Shown here: one piece after another, positions 45,997 to 57,084 of the stretch
Layout: the number at the start of each line of letters is the position of its first letter
How positions within the stretch are numbered: position 1 is the stretch's first letter
Assembly (NCBI GenBank): GCA_016647705.1
Contig: CM028335.1
Coordinates: 9,748,905 to 9,812,904 of the forward strand
Source: Eucommia ulmoides
Lineage: Eukaryota; Streptophyta; Magnoliopsida; Garryales; Eucommiaceae
Direction: 5' to 3'
DNA: 64,000 nucleotides
Position numbers and translations under genes: made by a program
The notes under the pieces: model-generated
What the model saw: only the letters and a program-made list of their open reading frames with translations
The model's database searches: none
Told to the model about the DNA's origin: nothing

Positions 45997-48119
45997 TGTT
46001 GGCACAGTGGAATACTCAAGGGGGGGAGTGAATTGGGTAATTAAAAAATCTTATCAGAATAAAATTCAATAAATCAAATAATTAATTTTATGCCTAAATT
46101 AATTATTATCTTTATAACACAGCGGAATTATAATAAGTCTAAGTGCACACCCAAACAACAAAGATAAACAAATTAAGAAAGCAGTACACCAGAGATTTAT
46201 ACTGGTTCACCAATTTACTCTTGGTTAATCCAGTCTCCCGAGCTCCACGGAGGTCGCACCCACTAAAACTAAGATTCATTTAAAGGTAGGAACCAAATCC
46301 ACACACTGATTCTTTTACAGGCTCAGAATTAACCTTTACAATTTCTTTTTCTCAGGCTAAGGAATAACCTCTACTTTTTACAAGTTAAAGAATAACATAA
46401 TTCTGTTTAACACAAGGTTCAAGAATCACAACCTCACTAAAATACTCCAAATATCCTTTTACCTGGTAAGGATTGAACAGTTACAAAAAACACTCAAAAC
46501 AAAAACACAATTCTTTTCCAAGAAGAATCATTACCTTATTCACTTTACAGGAAGATACTAAAACCCTGCTACCCTTAATTAAATATCCCAAATGATATTT
46601 AATCCGTCACAACTCACTAATACAAAAATTGATAAGTAAATCTCACTCAGAGCTTCTACCATCCCCGATAAATAAAAACTTAATTAATATCTCAACTAGT
46701 GATAGAAATATGTGAGATGTAGAAATTTGATTTTAACAAGATATGAGTAACAAATTGGAGCACATAATCAGATTCAATAAATTGTTTGAAAAAATATTTT
46801 CTTCAAAAATCAAAAATAATTTCTAAGATCAATTTTCAAATATAAAATAATAAATAAGCAATAATCAGTATCGAAATATCTCATCCGGAATCTACAATAT
46901 TAACGATTAGAACAATGTAGCTTTAATTCCGATATCAGCAAAAATTAATCGTAGTTGATTATCAGAATCACTTTTAGAACAACTCACAATGACTTAGAAT
47001 GATAATTTTTATAAAAGCTCTCTTAAAATGATATAAAACTGATTTTCTCTCTTAGAATGATTACCTTACTTAGAAAATTCGCAGGTCTATATAAATGCAC
47101 ATGTAATCAGCCTCCTAATGGCTAATTTACAAGTGTCATGACAATAAATTACTGTTATAGACCCTTTATAACATAAGGACTTCATTTAAGTTCAATTTCA
47201 CTTAATAACAACTTTTAAAACTCTCAATTAAATCCTCCAAAGTATTTCTCAATCAAAATAAATAAGTGTAGAATCCATTTTAATTACTAAATTGAGAAAC
47301 ATTAATATTTAATGAACCATATTAAAAAGATTTAATTAGTATATGAACCATATCTTAAACATTAAGAATATCCCCGAAATCTCTCTCAAATCCTAACAAA
47401 AAATGGCTACTTTTGGATTTAAAATCGGATCAAACAATATCCTGAACCAACATATTCAGTCGACTGCCTAACGCTGCTTGTATCCGAACCATCGCCGCAG
47501 CATTCTTAAGTCGACTGCTCGATCGACTCGTAGATTCAGAGAATTTATCATGCTTCCACCGGTTGCCCGCTAGATCGGCTCGCAGATTTAGAGAGTTAAG
47601 ATGTTTTCACAGGTCGACCGATCGGTCGACTCTTCAATTCAAGATTTTTCATCTTCCTTCTCCAGTCGACTCCTCAGTCGACTTCCTCTTTCTGAATCAC
47701 TTTACTGATCTCATTTTTAACCTATTTTCTTTTACAATTTCATCTCTTTGTTCATTTTTATATTTAAATAATCTCCACTAATAATCTTATATTTCATTTT
47801 AGTCATTCAAAAATATTTCTTTTTAAGTCACATAGGAGCAAACAAATATACTTAACAATATACACATAAAAGATAAGATTCATTTTGTGCCATGTGTGTG
47901 TTCCTAAATGGGATATTAAGAGTTAATATTTACCTGAGTTATTTTCTTTAATTTCTTCAAACTCTTAATACTTTTTCATCATCTTGATATCTTCATTAAG
48001 CGTCCATTTCCATTTGACATCTTCATTACAGGAACTTTAAATCACTGAAACACTTGATCAAACTTTAGTTCCACCAAAATATCAATACTTAATTGTTCAT
48101 CAAAATCTTGAGATCAATA
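45997..48119 (-). mobile_element. Solo LTR nested in the SIRE-like 5' LTR
   Basis: It starts TGTTGGCACAGTGG and ends GAGATCAATA, where the usual final CA has become TA. A perfect 5-bp TSD, CTTAA, flanks it (45992-45996 and 48120-48124). It is the second copy of the family at 886-2955, and is also distantly related to the LTR it interrupts, but lies in the opposite orientation. Confidence 0.9.
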
Positions 48120-48516
48120 CTTAAGAATTTGGCCAGGTTGGGCTCTGATCTATTCGGTCAACCAAATGGGAAATCAGTCAACTGATTGGCCTGTGAGATT
48201 TAGCTTTGTTTCGTTTCTGATTCCTTTAGTCAACCGAAATATTTGGGTATGTCATGGTACATCTATTTAATTATTCTTATTAATTTGGTCTATATAATTT
48301 GTAATTCTCTTAATTTAAGTTGATTAATACTTCCTATTACTCTGATTTTAAATTGAGAAATATTTCATAGACTTATTTGAGAGATTGAAAATATATTTTT
48401 AAGTGGATTACCCCATAAATAGAAAAAATATTATATGGGGTCTAAGAGTGTATTTTAGAGGCATATATTTCGAAAAACAGTCGTTGAAATGCTTGATATT
48501 TGTCTATAAAAATAAG

Positions 48517-49703
48517 GTAAAAATACCAGGAGGACCTACAAATACCATCAAATTACCAGTTAAACCCACTAATTAGATAATAAACTAGGAAATTCCAAGT
48601 TACAAATTACAAGCACAATGTAGTCCCAAAATTCCAATCTGTATACTTTCCATTGATAGATTTGCCCTTACATTTTATGCAGTAGTAAAGTTTCCTTAAT
48701 AAAGATTGAAAGTTTTCATTTGCAATAAATTATTTTATTAAAATAAAAATAACTATTATTGTGCACATTTTTTTTTACAATCTAATTATATATTCAGATT
48801 TGTCTAAACAAGATCTTCAAAACGATATTAAATTCACTATTTTTTTTATTAGTTTCAGTATTTACATTCATGTTATGTGCGACATGATATTTCTAGAATT
48901 TTTAGTTGCTACGAACTATAAGATGTTACGTGTAACATTTACATGAAATATGATTCAACATAACAAATAATGAGTGGGGTATGATCAGTTGCGATGCGGA
49001 CATTATAGTGTCATTTCTGCTAGATTAAATGTCACATTGAACATGAAAATATAAATGGAAAATATAGTAATGTGACGTAACATTAATGTTACATGAATAT
49101 TAAATGTAACATAGTGTAGTTCCTAACTTTTTTGGTTTGGTTTTGTTTAACGTTACATGTAACATGGTGTAATTACCAACCTTTTTTTTTTTTTTTTTTG
49201 GGAGGGGAGGGTTTGATATTGGGTTTATTTTAATGTTACATGTAACATTGATGTTACATGAATATTAAATGTGACATGGTGTAGTTATTAACCTTTTGAT
49301 TTTGGTTTTGATTTGATTTTGTTTAATGTTACATGTAACATGAATGATACAAAATTTATTGTAATTTTTTTTTAATGTTACATGTAATATTTGTGTCTAT
49401 CATGTTAAATATGTCCAAAAAAATACGATTAACATCTCATTTGAAAGAGAATAAAACGAATATATTTGTTTTGCAATTTTTTTCATATGAAAATCTGAGA
49501 AAAAAATGAAGTAAACTATGCATATGGATATTGGTATTGTTTACCAAATTTAGCTCCACAACATAAGGAGTCTACACTGCTACATATAATGTAAGAGGTA
49601 TTTTCATCACAAAAATAGCAAAAGGATCACTCAGTGCACGTAAATATTAGTGGGTTTATTCGGAAGTTTCGGCCACAATATAGGACTGTTCGGTCAGCGC
49701 CCT
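48517..49703. mobile_element. MULE-like MITE with imperfect TIRs
   Basis: A 1187-bp insert splits the SIRE-like LTR and is flanked by a perfect 9-bp repeat, TAAAAATAA (48508-48516 and 49704-49712). The ends pair over about 58 bp at roughly 50-60 % identity, with TAAACCCACTAAT perfect on both sides. A 9-bp TSD and TIRs of this length fit Mutator-like MITEs. The interior has many copies of the palindrome TTACATGTAA. It codes for nothing I can recognise. The TSD is low in complexity, so this is less certain than the other elements. Confidence 0.65.
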
Positions 49704-50826
49704 TAAAAATAAACCTACGGGATTGAGAGAAAACACATCAAGAGCAATTAGTTTTGAGCTTTTATAAGACTAATTTTTATGCTGATATTTTTGTAAGATA
49801 TTTGTACCAAGTTCTTAATCAAAAGTGCTATTGAATTGGCATCACCGATTGTGCTCTATTGCAATTCTGTTTCCATTTTTGGCATTTTCCCAATAAGATC
49901 TTTCCAAGCTTTTGTCATTTATTTTAATTTCATATTATTATTGATTGCTTGATTATAAGATTGTTAGAAAATTATTTTTAAATTTAAAATCCTTAAAATC
50001 ATTTTAAAACGATTTTATTTGATTATCTTATTACGTGCACTAAATTGTGCTACCCATTTATTTATTTAATAAGATATTATTTTCTTCACATCGTATCTAT
50101 CATATAGTAATTTTTGATATATTAATTTAGTATATCTGTATTGTGGTGGTAGAAATTCCTTGTGGTTTCTGTATTTGTGAGTTTGAGCGGATTAGACACA
50201 ATTGGGACGGTGTTTGGTCAGAGTAGCTAGGTTTCGATTTTTTTCCTGTGAAAAATATTAGGGTTTGAAATTTATCCAATAAAAACATTAGGTTATTCTT
50301 TTCCCTTGAAAAGAATTAAATTTTGATTCTTCCCACAATTGAATTATGTTTTTTAGTAAATTGTAAAAGTACAATCCTTACGTGTGAAAATGATACTTGA
50401 GATAGTGGTCTAGTTAATCTTTAGCCTGGTAAAAAGATAGAATTTATCTTTGATCTGAAAAAAAAAATAGAAGATAAAATTGTAAAGATTGATTCTATGC
50501 CTGTAAAATAATCGTTGTAAGGGTTTGGTTCCTGCCTGTAAAAGAAACAGGGGTTAAGTGGTCACGAATCTCCATGGACATCGAGGGACTGGATTAGGCA
50601 AGTCTATCTCATTGAACCAAGATATATCTTGATGTGTTGAATTGTGTACTTTTTATTATACTATATTTGGGTGTGCACTTAACGTTAAACATTTATCCGT
50701 TGCGTAACTAAGATTATAATCAATTTAAGTAAATTGCATGTTCGATAATTAAGTGTTTAAATAATTATTTGTCTAAATTTTGTACTACCCAATTCACCCC
50801 CTCTTGAGTAGCTTTTTGGGCCAACA

Positions 50827-50845
50827 ATTGGCATCAGAGATGGTT
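50827..50845 (+). other. Primer-binding site of the SIRE-like element
   Basis: ATTGGCATCAGAGATGG directly follows the LTR end CCAACA (50821-50826). It resembles the tRNA-Met-complementary site TGGTATCAGAGC of copia elements. Confidence 0.75.
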
Positions 50846-50886
50846 TAGCTCTTTAAGGTTGAAAATCCTAGCTAAGAAAGATCACA

Positions 50887-52165
50887 TGGCGCACCCGATA
50901 GGCATTCTAGGTAAGGGGGCAATCTATGCGCCATCCACCTTTGTTTGCAGGTGATAACTATTCATTCTGGAATGATAGAATGATTGTTTTTCTTCAAGCC
51001 CCCAATTATGATGCATGGCTAGTTATTGAGAATGGTCCATTTGTTCCTAAGGAGAATGGAGTGATTAAGAGGAAAAAGCAGTTGACTACTTCAGATAAAT
51101 AAAAACTTTATATTAATTCTCAAGCTATTAATATTCTGTTTTGTTCTTTAGATGCTAACAAATATACATGGGTTTTAAGTTCTAGATTGGCAAAAGAAAT
51201 GTGGGACACATTAAAAACCACATATGAAGGAACTAATCAAGTAAAGCAATCCAAAATCAATGCCTATACTCATCAATTCGAAGTGTTCTGAATGGGTGAT
51301 ATAGAAACAATCTCGAAAATATTTATGAGATTCACCAATATATGTAATAATCTTGATCAACTTGGAAAGTTATTCTATGGAGCAGAAAGTGCAAAATATT
51401 TTGATATCATTAACCAAAATCTGGGAATCAAAAGTGATTGCAATCAATGAGGCCAAATATATTACCAAATCCATTATCGATGAACTCATCAGTGATTTAA
51501 TAACCCACGAGACGACCATGTGATAACATGAGGTTGGATCATAAAGAAAGCTAAAAAGGAAAGAGAGATATATGAAAGAAATATAGGATGACACGGATTC
51601 CATTAGTTCCAAAGCATTAAGTGATGATAAGAGAACTTCGATGTTCGCCCTTATTACCAATGAGGTTGAGAAAACAGAATGCTCTAGCTCTTGTCCTTCG
51701 AATTTTGATGAATTAGTTTATATCTTTCAAAAGTTATTGCATAATTATAAGGATAAATATTCTCAAATTGATGCTCTACAAAGTACAATTATTACATTAA
51801 ACAAACGCATTGAAAATTTCAAGGCCGAAAATATCGATCTTAAAAAATAAATTTCAATTTTTTTTTTTCCATATGATTTAGGAAAAGAAAATAATGAGTT
51901 AATATCCAAAGTTAAGTATTTATATTCTATTGTTCTCAAGTTTACAAATAGTATAAATAATTTCAAAATGATTTTGAAAAACTCTAAAAGTGTTTTCGAC
52001 AAAGCTGGTCTTGGTTTTCAGAAAAATGTCAAACAAAAAAGATTTAAAAAATTATATTTTGAAACTAAGAAAGTTGTGAAATGTTTTAACTATAATATTG
52101 TGGGGGCATACCTCTAGTGAATGTTTTTTGAAGTGATCTAAATGTAAGTAGGAATGGGTTCCTAA
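50887..52165 (+). pseudogene. SIRE-like gag remnant
   Basis: Near the start it reads GDNYSFWNDRMIVFLQA and DAWLVIENGP, the N-terminal gag motif of SIRE-type elements. LSSRLAKEMWDTLKTTYEGT follows. Stops appear near 51100, 51290 and 51448. The coiled-coil-like part (51641-51850, KDKYSQIDALQSTIITLNKR) is still open. The zinc knuckle is decayed (KCFNYN, then CKWVPK-like), with the linker phrase GPIEWVP after it. It once formed the virus-like particle shell. Confidence 0.82.
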
Positions 52166-52299
52166 AGAAATAAAAGAGGATCTAACTAACAAAATTGGAC
52201 CCATATAGAATGGGTACCATCTAACTAAGAAAATGTTGTTTTCAGCATGTGACGGGAAATAAATGCTGAAATTACGTCTTTTACACTAAAGACGATGGT

Positions 52300-52720
52300 C
52301 ATGTGAGTGATGAAGAATATGCCAAAGAATGCCACAACAAAATAGGGTGTGGAGAGAAAGAACAAGAACGCTTTAAGAAATAGATTGAACAATGCTAAAT
52401 GAGAATCATCCTCCTAAATATCTCTGGAGTGAAGCCATATATATCCTCTCTTTTTTTCTTTTCTTTTTTTTAAGTGTTTGATTGCAAAGGTTTTATCTGG
52501 AATAAGGATAATTTGGGTAATTTTGATGCGAAATCTGATTATAGTATTTTCCTTGGTTACGTTACTAATAGTAAAGCTTATAGAGTTTATAATTAATGTA
52601 CTTTAGTAATATAAGAATCTATGCATGTCGTATATGAGGAATTTGATCCACTTGTATTGAGAAAGGTTTTGGATGATGATAATGCAGATATACAAAATAA
52701 CAAAACCAATGAGGAGATAC
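52300..52720 (+). pseudogene. SIRE-like integrase scrap
   Basis: After a large deletion that removed protease and half of integrase, a relic of the PQQNGVVERKN motif is found at about 52335-52365, then FDCKGFIWNKDNLGNFD and DYSIFLGYVTNSKAYRVYN. MHVVYEEFDP follows. Several stops. Confidence 0.7.
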
Positions 52721-52799
52721 GACAAATGAACCACAGAATGAGGAACCTAAAGGAGAGGAGACAACTTTACCACGTGCTATAAAGACAATACCTAGACAT

Positions 52800-52995
52800 T
52801 TGGTAAAAGAAATTATTGATAATTTCGAGAGAGATGTAAGTACAAGAAGTACAAGATCCTCTCTTAGGGATATAATTAATCTTGCTTTTCTATCTCCAAT
52901 TGAATCTAAGAATGTGAATGAGATATTAACTGATGAATCTTGGATCTCCGCGATGCAAGAAGAATTAATTCAATTTGAACGTAATAAGGTGTGGT
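52800..52995 (+). pseudogene. SIRE-like RT start, truncated
   Basis: The open stretch ends NVNEILTDESWISAMQEELI then QFERNKVW, the first conserved motif of copia RT. The sequence changes abruptly after GTGTGGT near 52994, where an unrelated block begins with TGTTGCAATAATTAAG. The catalytic part of RT is gone. Confidence 0.8.
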
Positions 52996-54209
52996 TGTTG
53001 CAATAATTAAGCGTTACGTGTACTCGCAAGTGCACGAGGTCGAATAAGTAATAACGTTATCTGAATATCGAGTATCATCTTTTAGGATTGTAGTTAGAAA
53101 AATCTGAGTACTACTATTAGAATAACTCAATTTTATCTAGACTATCAAAGCTTTAGTGATGAAAATTAAACTAACAACTAAATTAATAATTAACAAAGAA
53201 AGCAGATAGCTAATGGAAAATTGGATTGAAGGAAATTTAATGTAATAAGTGCTCTAACGGGGTTCGACATCACTTTGCTAAACTATGTTGATCCACTTCA
53301 AGCTTCTTAATTCAATTCATGCTCAACCATTAACCATGAGTCTCTATAGTAACCTTATTCCCTTTGTCGAGTGCCGAGTAAGGTAGTTTGTATAATTATT
53401 CGAATTAATATGTCTATTCAATTCAACTAATTATACAAGGATTAAGTTTTGCCCACCAAATGGCTACCTAAACTATACTAGCCTTTCGCACTAGTATACT
53501 CAGTGTAACGACTTGATTTTCTAGGGCCGTCACTAGGTTTCTCTCAATGAAAAATAGAACCAAAAGACAAATTATTCCACTACCACGCTTCTGCTGCACC
53601 ACTCTGATAAATAAAATACTAATAAATGTGACCTCAACTCGTTATTAGCCAAGTAATAATAAATATAAACTAACAATAAATTGACACTAATATTAATATT
53701 TGCTAATTTAAAATTCAACTGACATTACAAAAGTTCGAACCACTGATTAACGACAGTTGTCTAGACAACCCTCAAAATTAAACTCACTACCTCATCTGAC
53801 TCTACCTAGTGCCAGTAGTGGACTCGTCTCTAGCAGTGGTATGTAAAACCAAATATTTTATCGGTGTACTGTCTTCATAATATAAAAATATTTCATGGAT
53901 CAAGCATAATTATCAAATACCATTTTTTCAAATATAATATCATATAACTGTACACCATGCCAGAATAAATTTCCATTGTTATCATTGCAATAAGATAATA
54001 TATTTAAATCAACTAATCCAAACATTTCGACATATAATAAAATATCGCACTCATATTTTCCTACTAACTATAGTATTGTTTCACCTCACAATTAGGAGTT
54101 ACGATGGTACCGTAACTAGTATAACTGTGTCATCTAAAGTGACTACCAGTGCCAGGGCCATTTAATATCCCCAATGGTAGGGGCAACCACCCGCATGAGT
54201 TTCACTCTT

Positions 54210-54375
54210 GACAGGTCCACATATATCCACCTTGTAGGACTTGCCTAACAGGTAACAACAAATATTCACCCTGTAGGACTTGCCTGACATGTAACAACAA
54301 ATATCCACCCTGTAGGACTTACCTAACAGGTAACAACATATTCACCCTACAGGACTTGCCTGACAGGTAATCCAA
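54210..54375 (-). repeat. 39-bp minisatellite in the solo LTR
   Basis: About four units read TTCACCCTGTAGGACTTGCC then TAACAGGTAACAACAAA with small changes. It sits where the related LTR at 62532 has a different minisatellite. Confidence 0.85.
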
Positions 54376-55213
54376 ATCTCGCAAGATATACCCTCCTAAT
54401 GAGAAGACAACTATAACATAGTCGGATAATAAAAATCACTTTCTACCTTTAAAAATTTTACTTGATCCATATAAGTTATAAAACTGTCCATTTTAATAAA
54501 TATTTTATTTTTTCACAATTTATACAAAAATATAATTTGTCAATTTACATTGAAGACAATACACTCACCTCGATTGTTATTTTGCTTTCTACACTAATGT
54601 CGTAACATTGATGAAGTCGGCCCCGCTTGTAAACCTAATCACGATAGGGCCTAAACTAAAAATGTATCTAAATAAATGCAATGTAATGTCAGATACCTAA
54701 AAATGAAGTTTTTCCTCATTCCTAAATTACACGAAATTTATTAAAAATCCACTTTTCTCAAATGAATATTAATTATACAGACGAAAATACTATCATTACA
54801 ATTATAAAATTTATCAATTAATAGTTTAGTTTGTTGAAAGGTATTAACTTAACTATTAATAAAATCTACTAGTCAATATACCAATAATATCATTCTAATA
54901 AAATTTATAATAAGTTTTTTTAATTAAATTCATTATAAGTTAGATATATCTATATATAGATATAAATTCATTGTATTTCTCAAACCAACATATATACTAT
55001 TTTCATATATATATATATATATATTACACGAGAATAATATAAAATAATGAGAAAGGATAATTGAATAAGTAAATAAACAAAATCCTACAACTTACTTGAG
55101 AGAAAAAGCGTCAGGATCAAAGGGTCCAAATGGTGAAAATGAGTTCAAATGGTGAAAAATAAATCTTATATATTTATGTGTATGTGAAACGGTCACTGTC
55201 TCTTTTCTAATCC

Positions 55214-55216
<3 letters not shown>

Positions 55217-55265
<49 letters not shown>
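55217..55265. repeat. ATT microsatellite
   Basis: About 16 trinucleotide units inside the solo LTR. Confidence 0.95.
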
Positions 55266-55267
<2 letters not shown>

Positions 55268-56949
55268 GTCATGATAACACTCCACGTGGCCATGTTGATA
55301 AACCTCAAATATCTCTTCCTCGTTAAGCTTTATCTTATCAATTTAAATTAAACAAAATTTTAAAATATCATTCAAGGCCAAATGTTAAAATTAACATATT
55401 TAAAATAATAATTAACCCCCCAAAGTTTTAAAATCAAACTCTAGATATTCTAAAATACAATTAAAGATATGTACATACGAGACCAGGTCTTACACTCAGG
55501 GTTGTGTTTCTCCTGTCTCAATGTGTAAAATTACCTCTATCGAGTGCCTACTCTTACACATCTATGATATCCAATGTATCTTTTGCATAAATCAGTGAAT
55601 AAGCATAAAAAAACACAAATGATTGAAACATGAAATTCAATTAACAAAATCTTAAAGTCCCAAAGCATTTTTCATATAAAGCTATTCAAATCCCCCTAGA
55701 TATTTCAGATCTAGCCAAGCATGTTTATATCATCCAATGAAATATCCATAACTAAATCCAAACATAAACCCATGATTCTTAAATAATCAACAATTAGAAA
55801 TCTAAAGTTTATCATGCGTATGAAGTGAAAGATAAGAGAGGATTAAAAAACTAGAGTCAAATAGGCTCCAAGAATCTTCTATCTTCAAGCAAGCCTTTGA
55901 TCCTCAACTAGCCTCCAAATCTCCAATCTATCATCTTTGTCTTCTCTAAAGTAGGTTCCAAAAGCTCCTTCTTCTTTCCTAGTTGAAGATTCCCTTTTGT
56001 TTTTTTTTTTTCCTTTCAAGATGTCAAATGAATCAGTTAAAAATGACCTCTCTCCATGAGCATGGGTACTGCATCCCCCTCTTTTGGCACTGCAGCGCAA
56101 TAATGAAATTAGGGCAACTTGGGAGGGGCATTGCAGTGCACCATTCTTTCGCTACAGCATGGATATGGTAAACTCTTGTGTTTGGGAGGCACACTACAGC
56201 ATGCCATACTTTCGCTGTAATGCAGATCCGTCAGTGTGGTCTTTGGGAGGCGCTGGAGCACGCTTGTTGGTTCCTAATTCCTTCTGAAAGCCTTGATTTT
56301 CAACCAATTTAACCCAATTCACCTCACCTACATAATTGAAGTTACAAAATATTAAAAATACAAACAAAATGCTGAAAAATAACATAATAAATTAGGAGAT
56401 AAATTTGTAAAAATCAATTTATCAAATACCCCAAAACTTAGAATTTTGCTAGTAATCAAGCAAAAACAAACACACAAGAAAAGAAAAACGAAAGCAACAA
56501 ATATCACAAACACCAAAATAAAATAAATGAGGAAAAATGAAAAACAACGACGTGTAAGTCTTGAATTTGAAACTGGTGACTAATAATTTATCCTCAATCG
56601 CCCTCGACCATCTCGAGTTAAAAAATAATACTGCTCCTGGTGATGTTCTAGAATTTCAACACTCAATATTAGCATAAACATTGTAAATCCTTCCATATGT
56701 ATGCATACTAGGACCCTCAACACATATCCATTCAACGAGCAGATTGAATTATCCACCTAAGAGGTTCATGACTAAATCCAATAAAGCGTAGGAAAACCAT
56801 AGGCCCAATTCAATTCCACTCTCCACTAATGTAGGCTAAACTATCGGAGATCAAAATGTCTTAGAGGGTTGAAATGTATGGCTAAGGTGAAGGGTAGATG
56901 AGAATGTCATTTTCAAGCACAAATCATTCTAGACATGTATCACAACTCA

Positions 56950-57079
56950 TGAATCTTACAAGATAATAATCAATTTAGGTAAATTGAATATTTGATAATT
57001 AAGTGTTTAAAGAATTATTGGTTTAAATTTTGTAACTACCCAATTCACCCTCGTTCTTGGGTAGCTCTTTGGCCCAACA
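56950..57079 (+). repeat. 3' LTR remnant of the SIRE-like element
   Basis: It matches 50695-50826 of the 5' LTR: AATCAATTTA, GATAATTAAGTGTTTAAA, TACCCAATTCACCC and a CCCAACA end. Followed by TSD TATTC. Confidence 0.85.
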
Positions 57080-57084
57080 TATTC

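Larger units (their letters stand above)
53504..55494 (-). mobile_element. Gypsy-type solo LTR
   Basis: Plus-strand ends are TGTAACGACTTG and CCAGGTCTTACA. Reversed, the LTR runs TGTAAGACCTGG to AAGTCGTTACA, the same style as the LTRs at 6455 and 12271 (TGTAAAACCCTG to GTCGTGACA). A perfect TSD, CTCAG, flanks it (53499-53503 and 55495-55499). It contains a 39-bp minisatellite and an ATT microsatellite. No interior adjoins it. Confidence 0.9.
52995..56949 (-). mobile_element. Unclassified LTR-element remnant nested in the SIRE-like element
   Basis: The block starts TGTTGCAATAATTAAG and includes CTCGCAAGTGCACGAGGTCG (53023-53042). Near 56030-56260 are GCAGCGCAATAATG- and GGCACTACAGC-like phrases in two or three loose repeats, and near 56430 ACCCCAAAACTTAGAATTTT. 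These phrases remind me of non-coding parts of plant Ty3/gypsy elements in antisense, but I cannot place the family. No coding domain. The insertion probably came with a deletion of SIRE pol and most of the 3' LTR. It is itself split by the solo LTR at 53504. Confidence 0.4.
45322..57079 (+). mobile_element. SIRE/Maximus-like copia element with nested insertions
   Basis: The 5' end is TGTTGAACCC at 45322 and the 3' end is GGCCCAACA at 57079. Both are flanked by TATTC (45317-45321 and 57080-57084), so one insertion spans the whole interval. The 5' LTR is in three pieces (45322-45996, 48125-48516, 49704-50826), about 2.2 kb in all, split by a solo LTR and a MITE. A tRNA-Met-type primer site follows. 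Gag, an integrase scrap and an RT start remain; the rest of pol is deleted. The 3' LTR survives only as about 130 bp (56950-57079). Confidence 0.85.
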
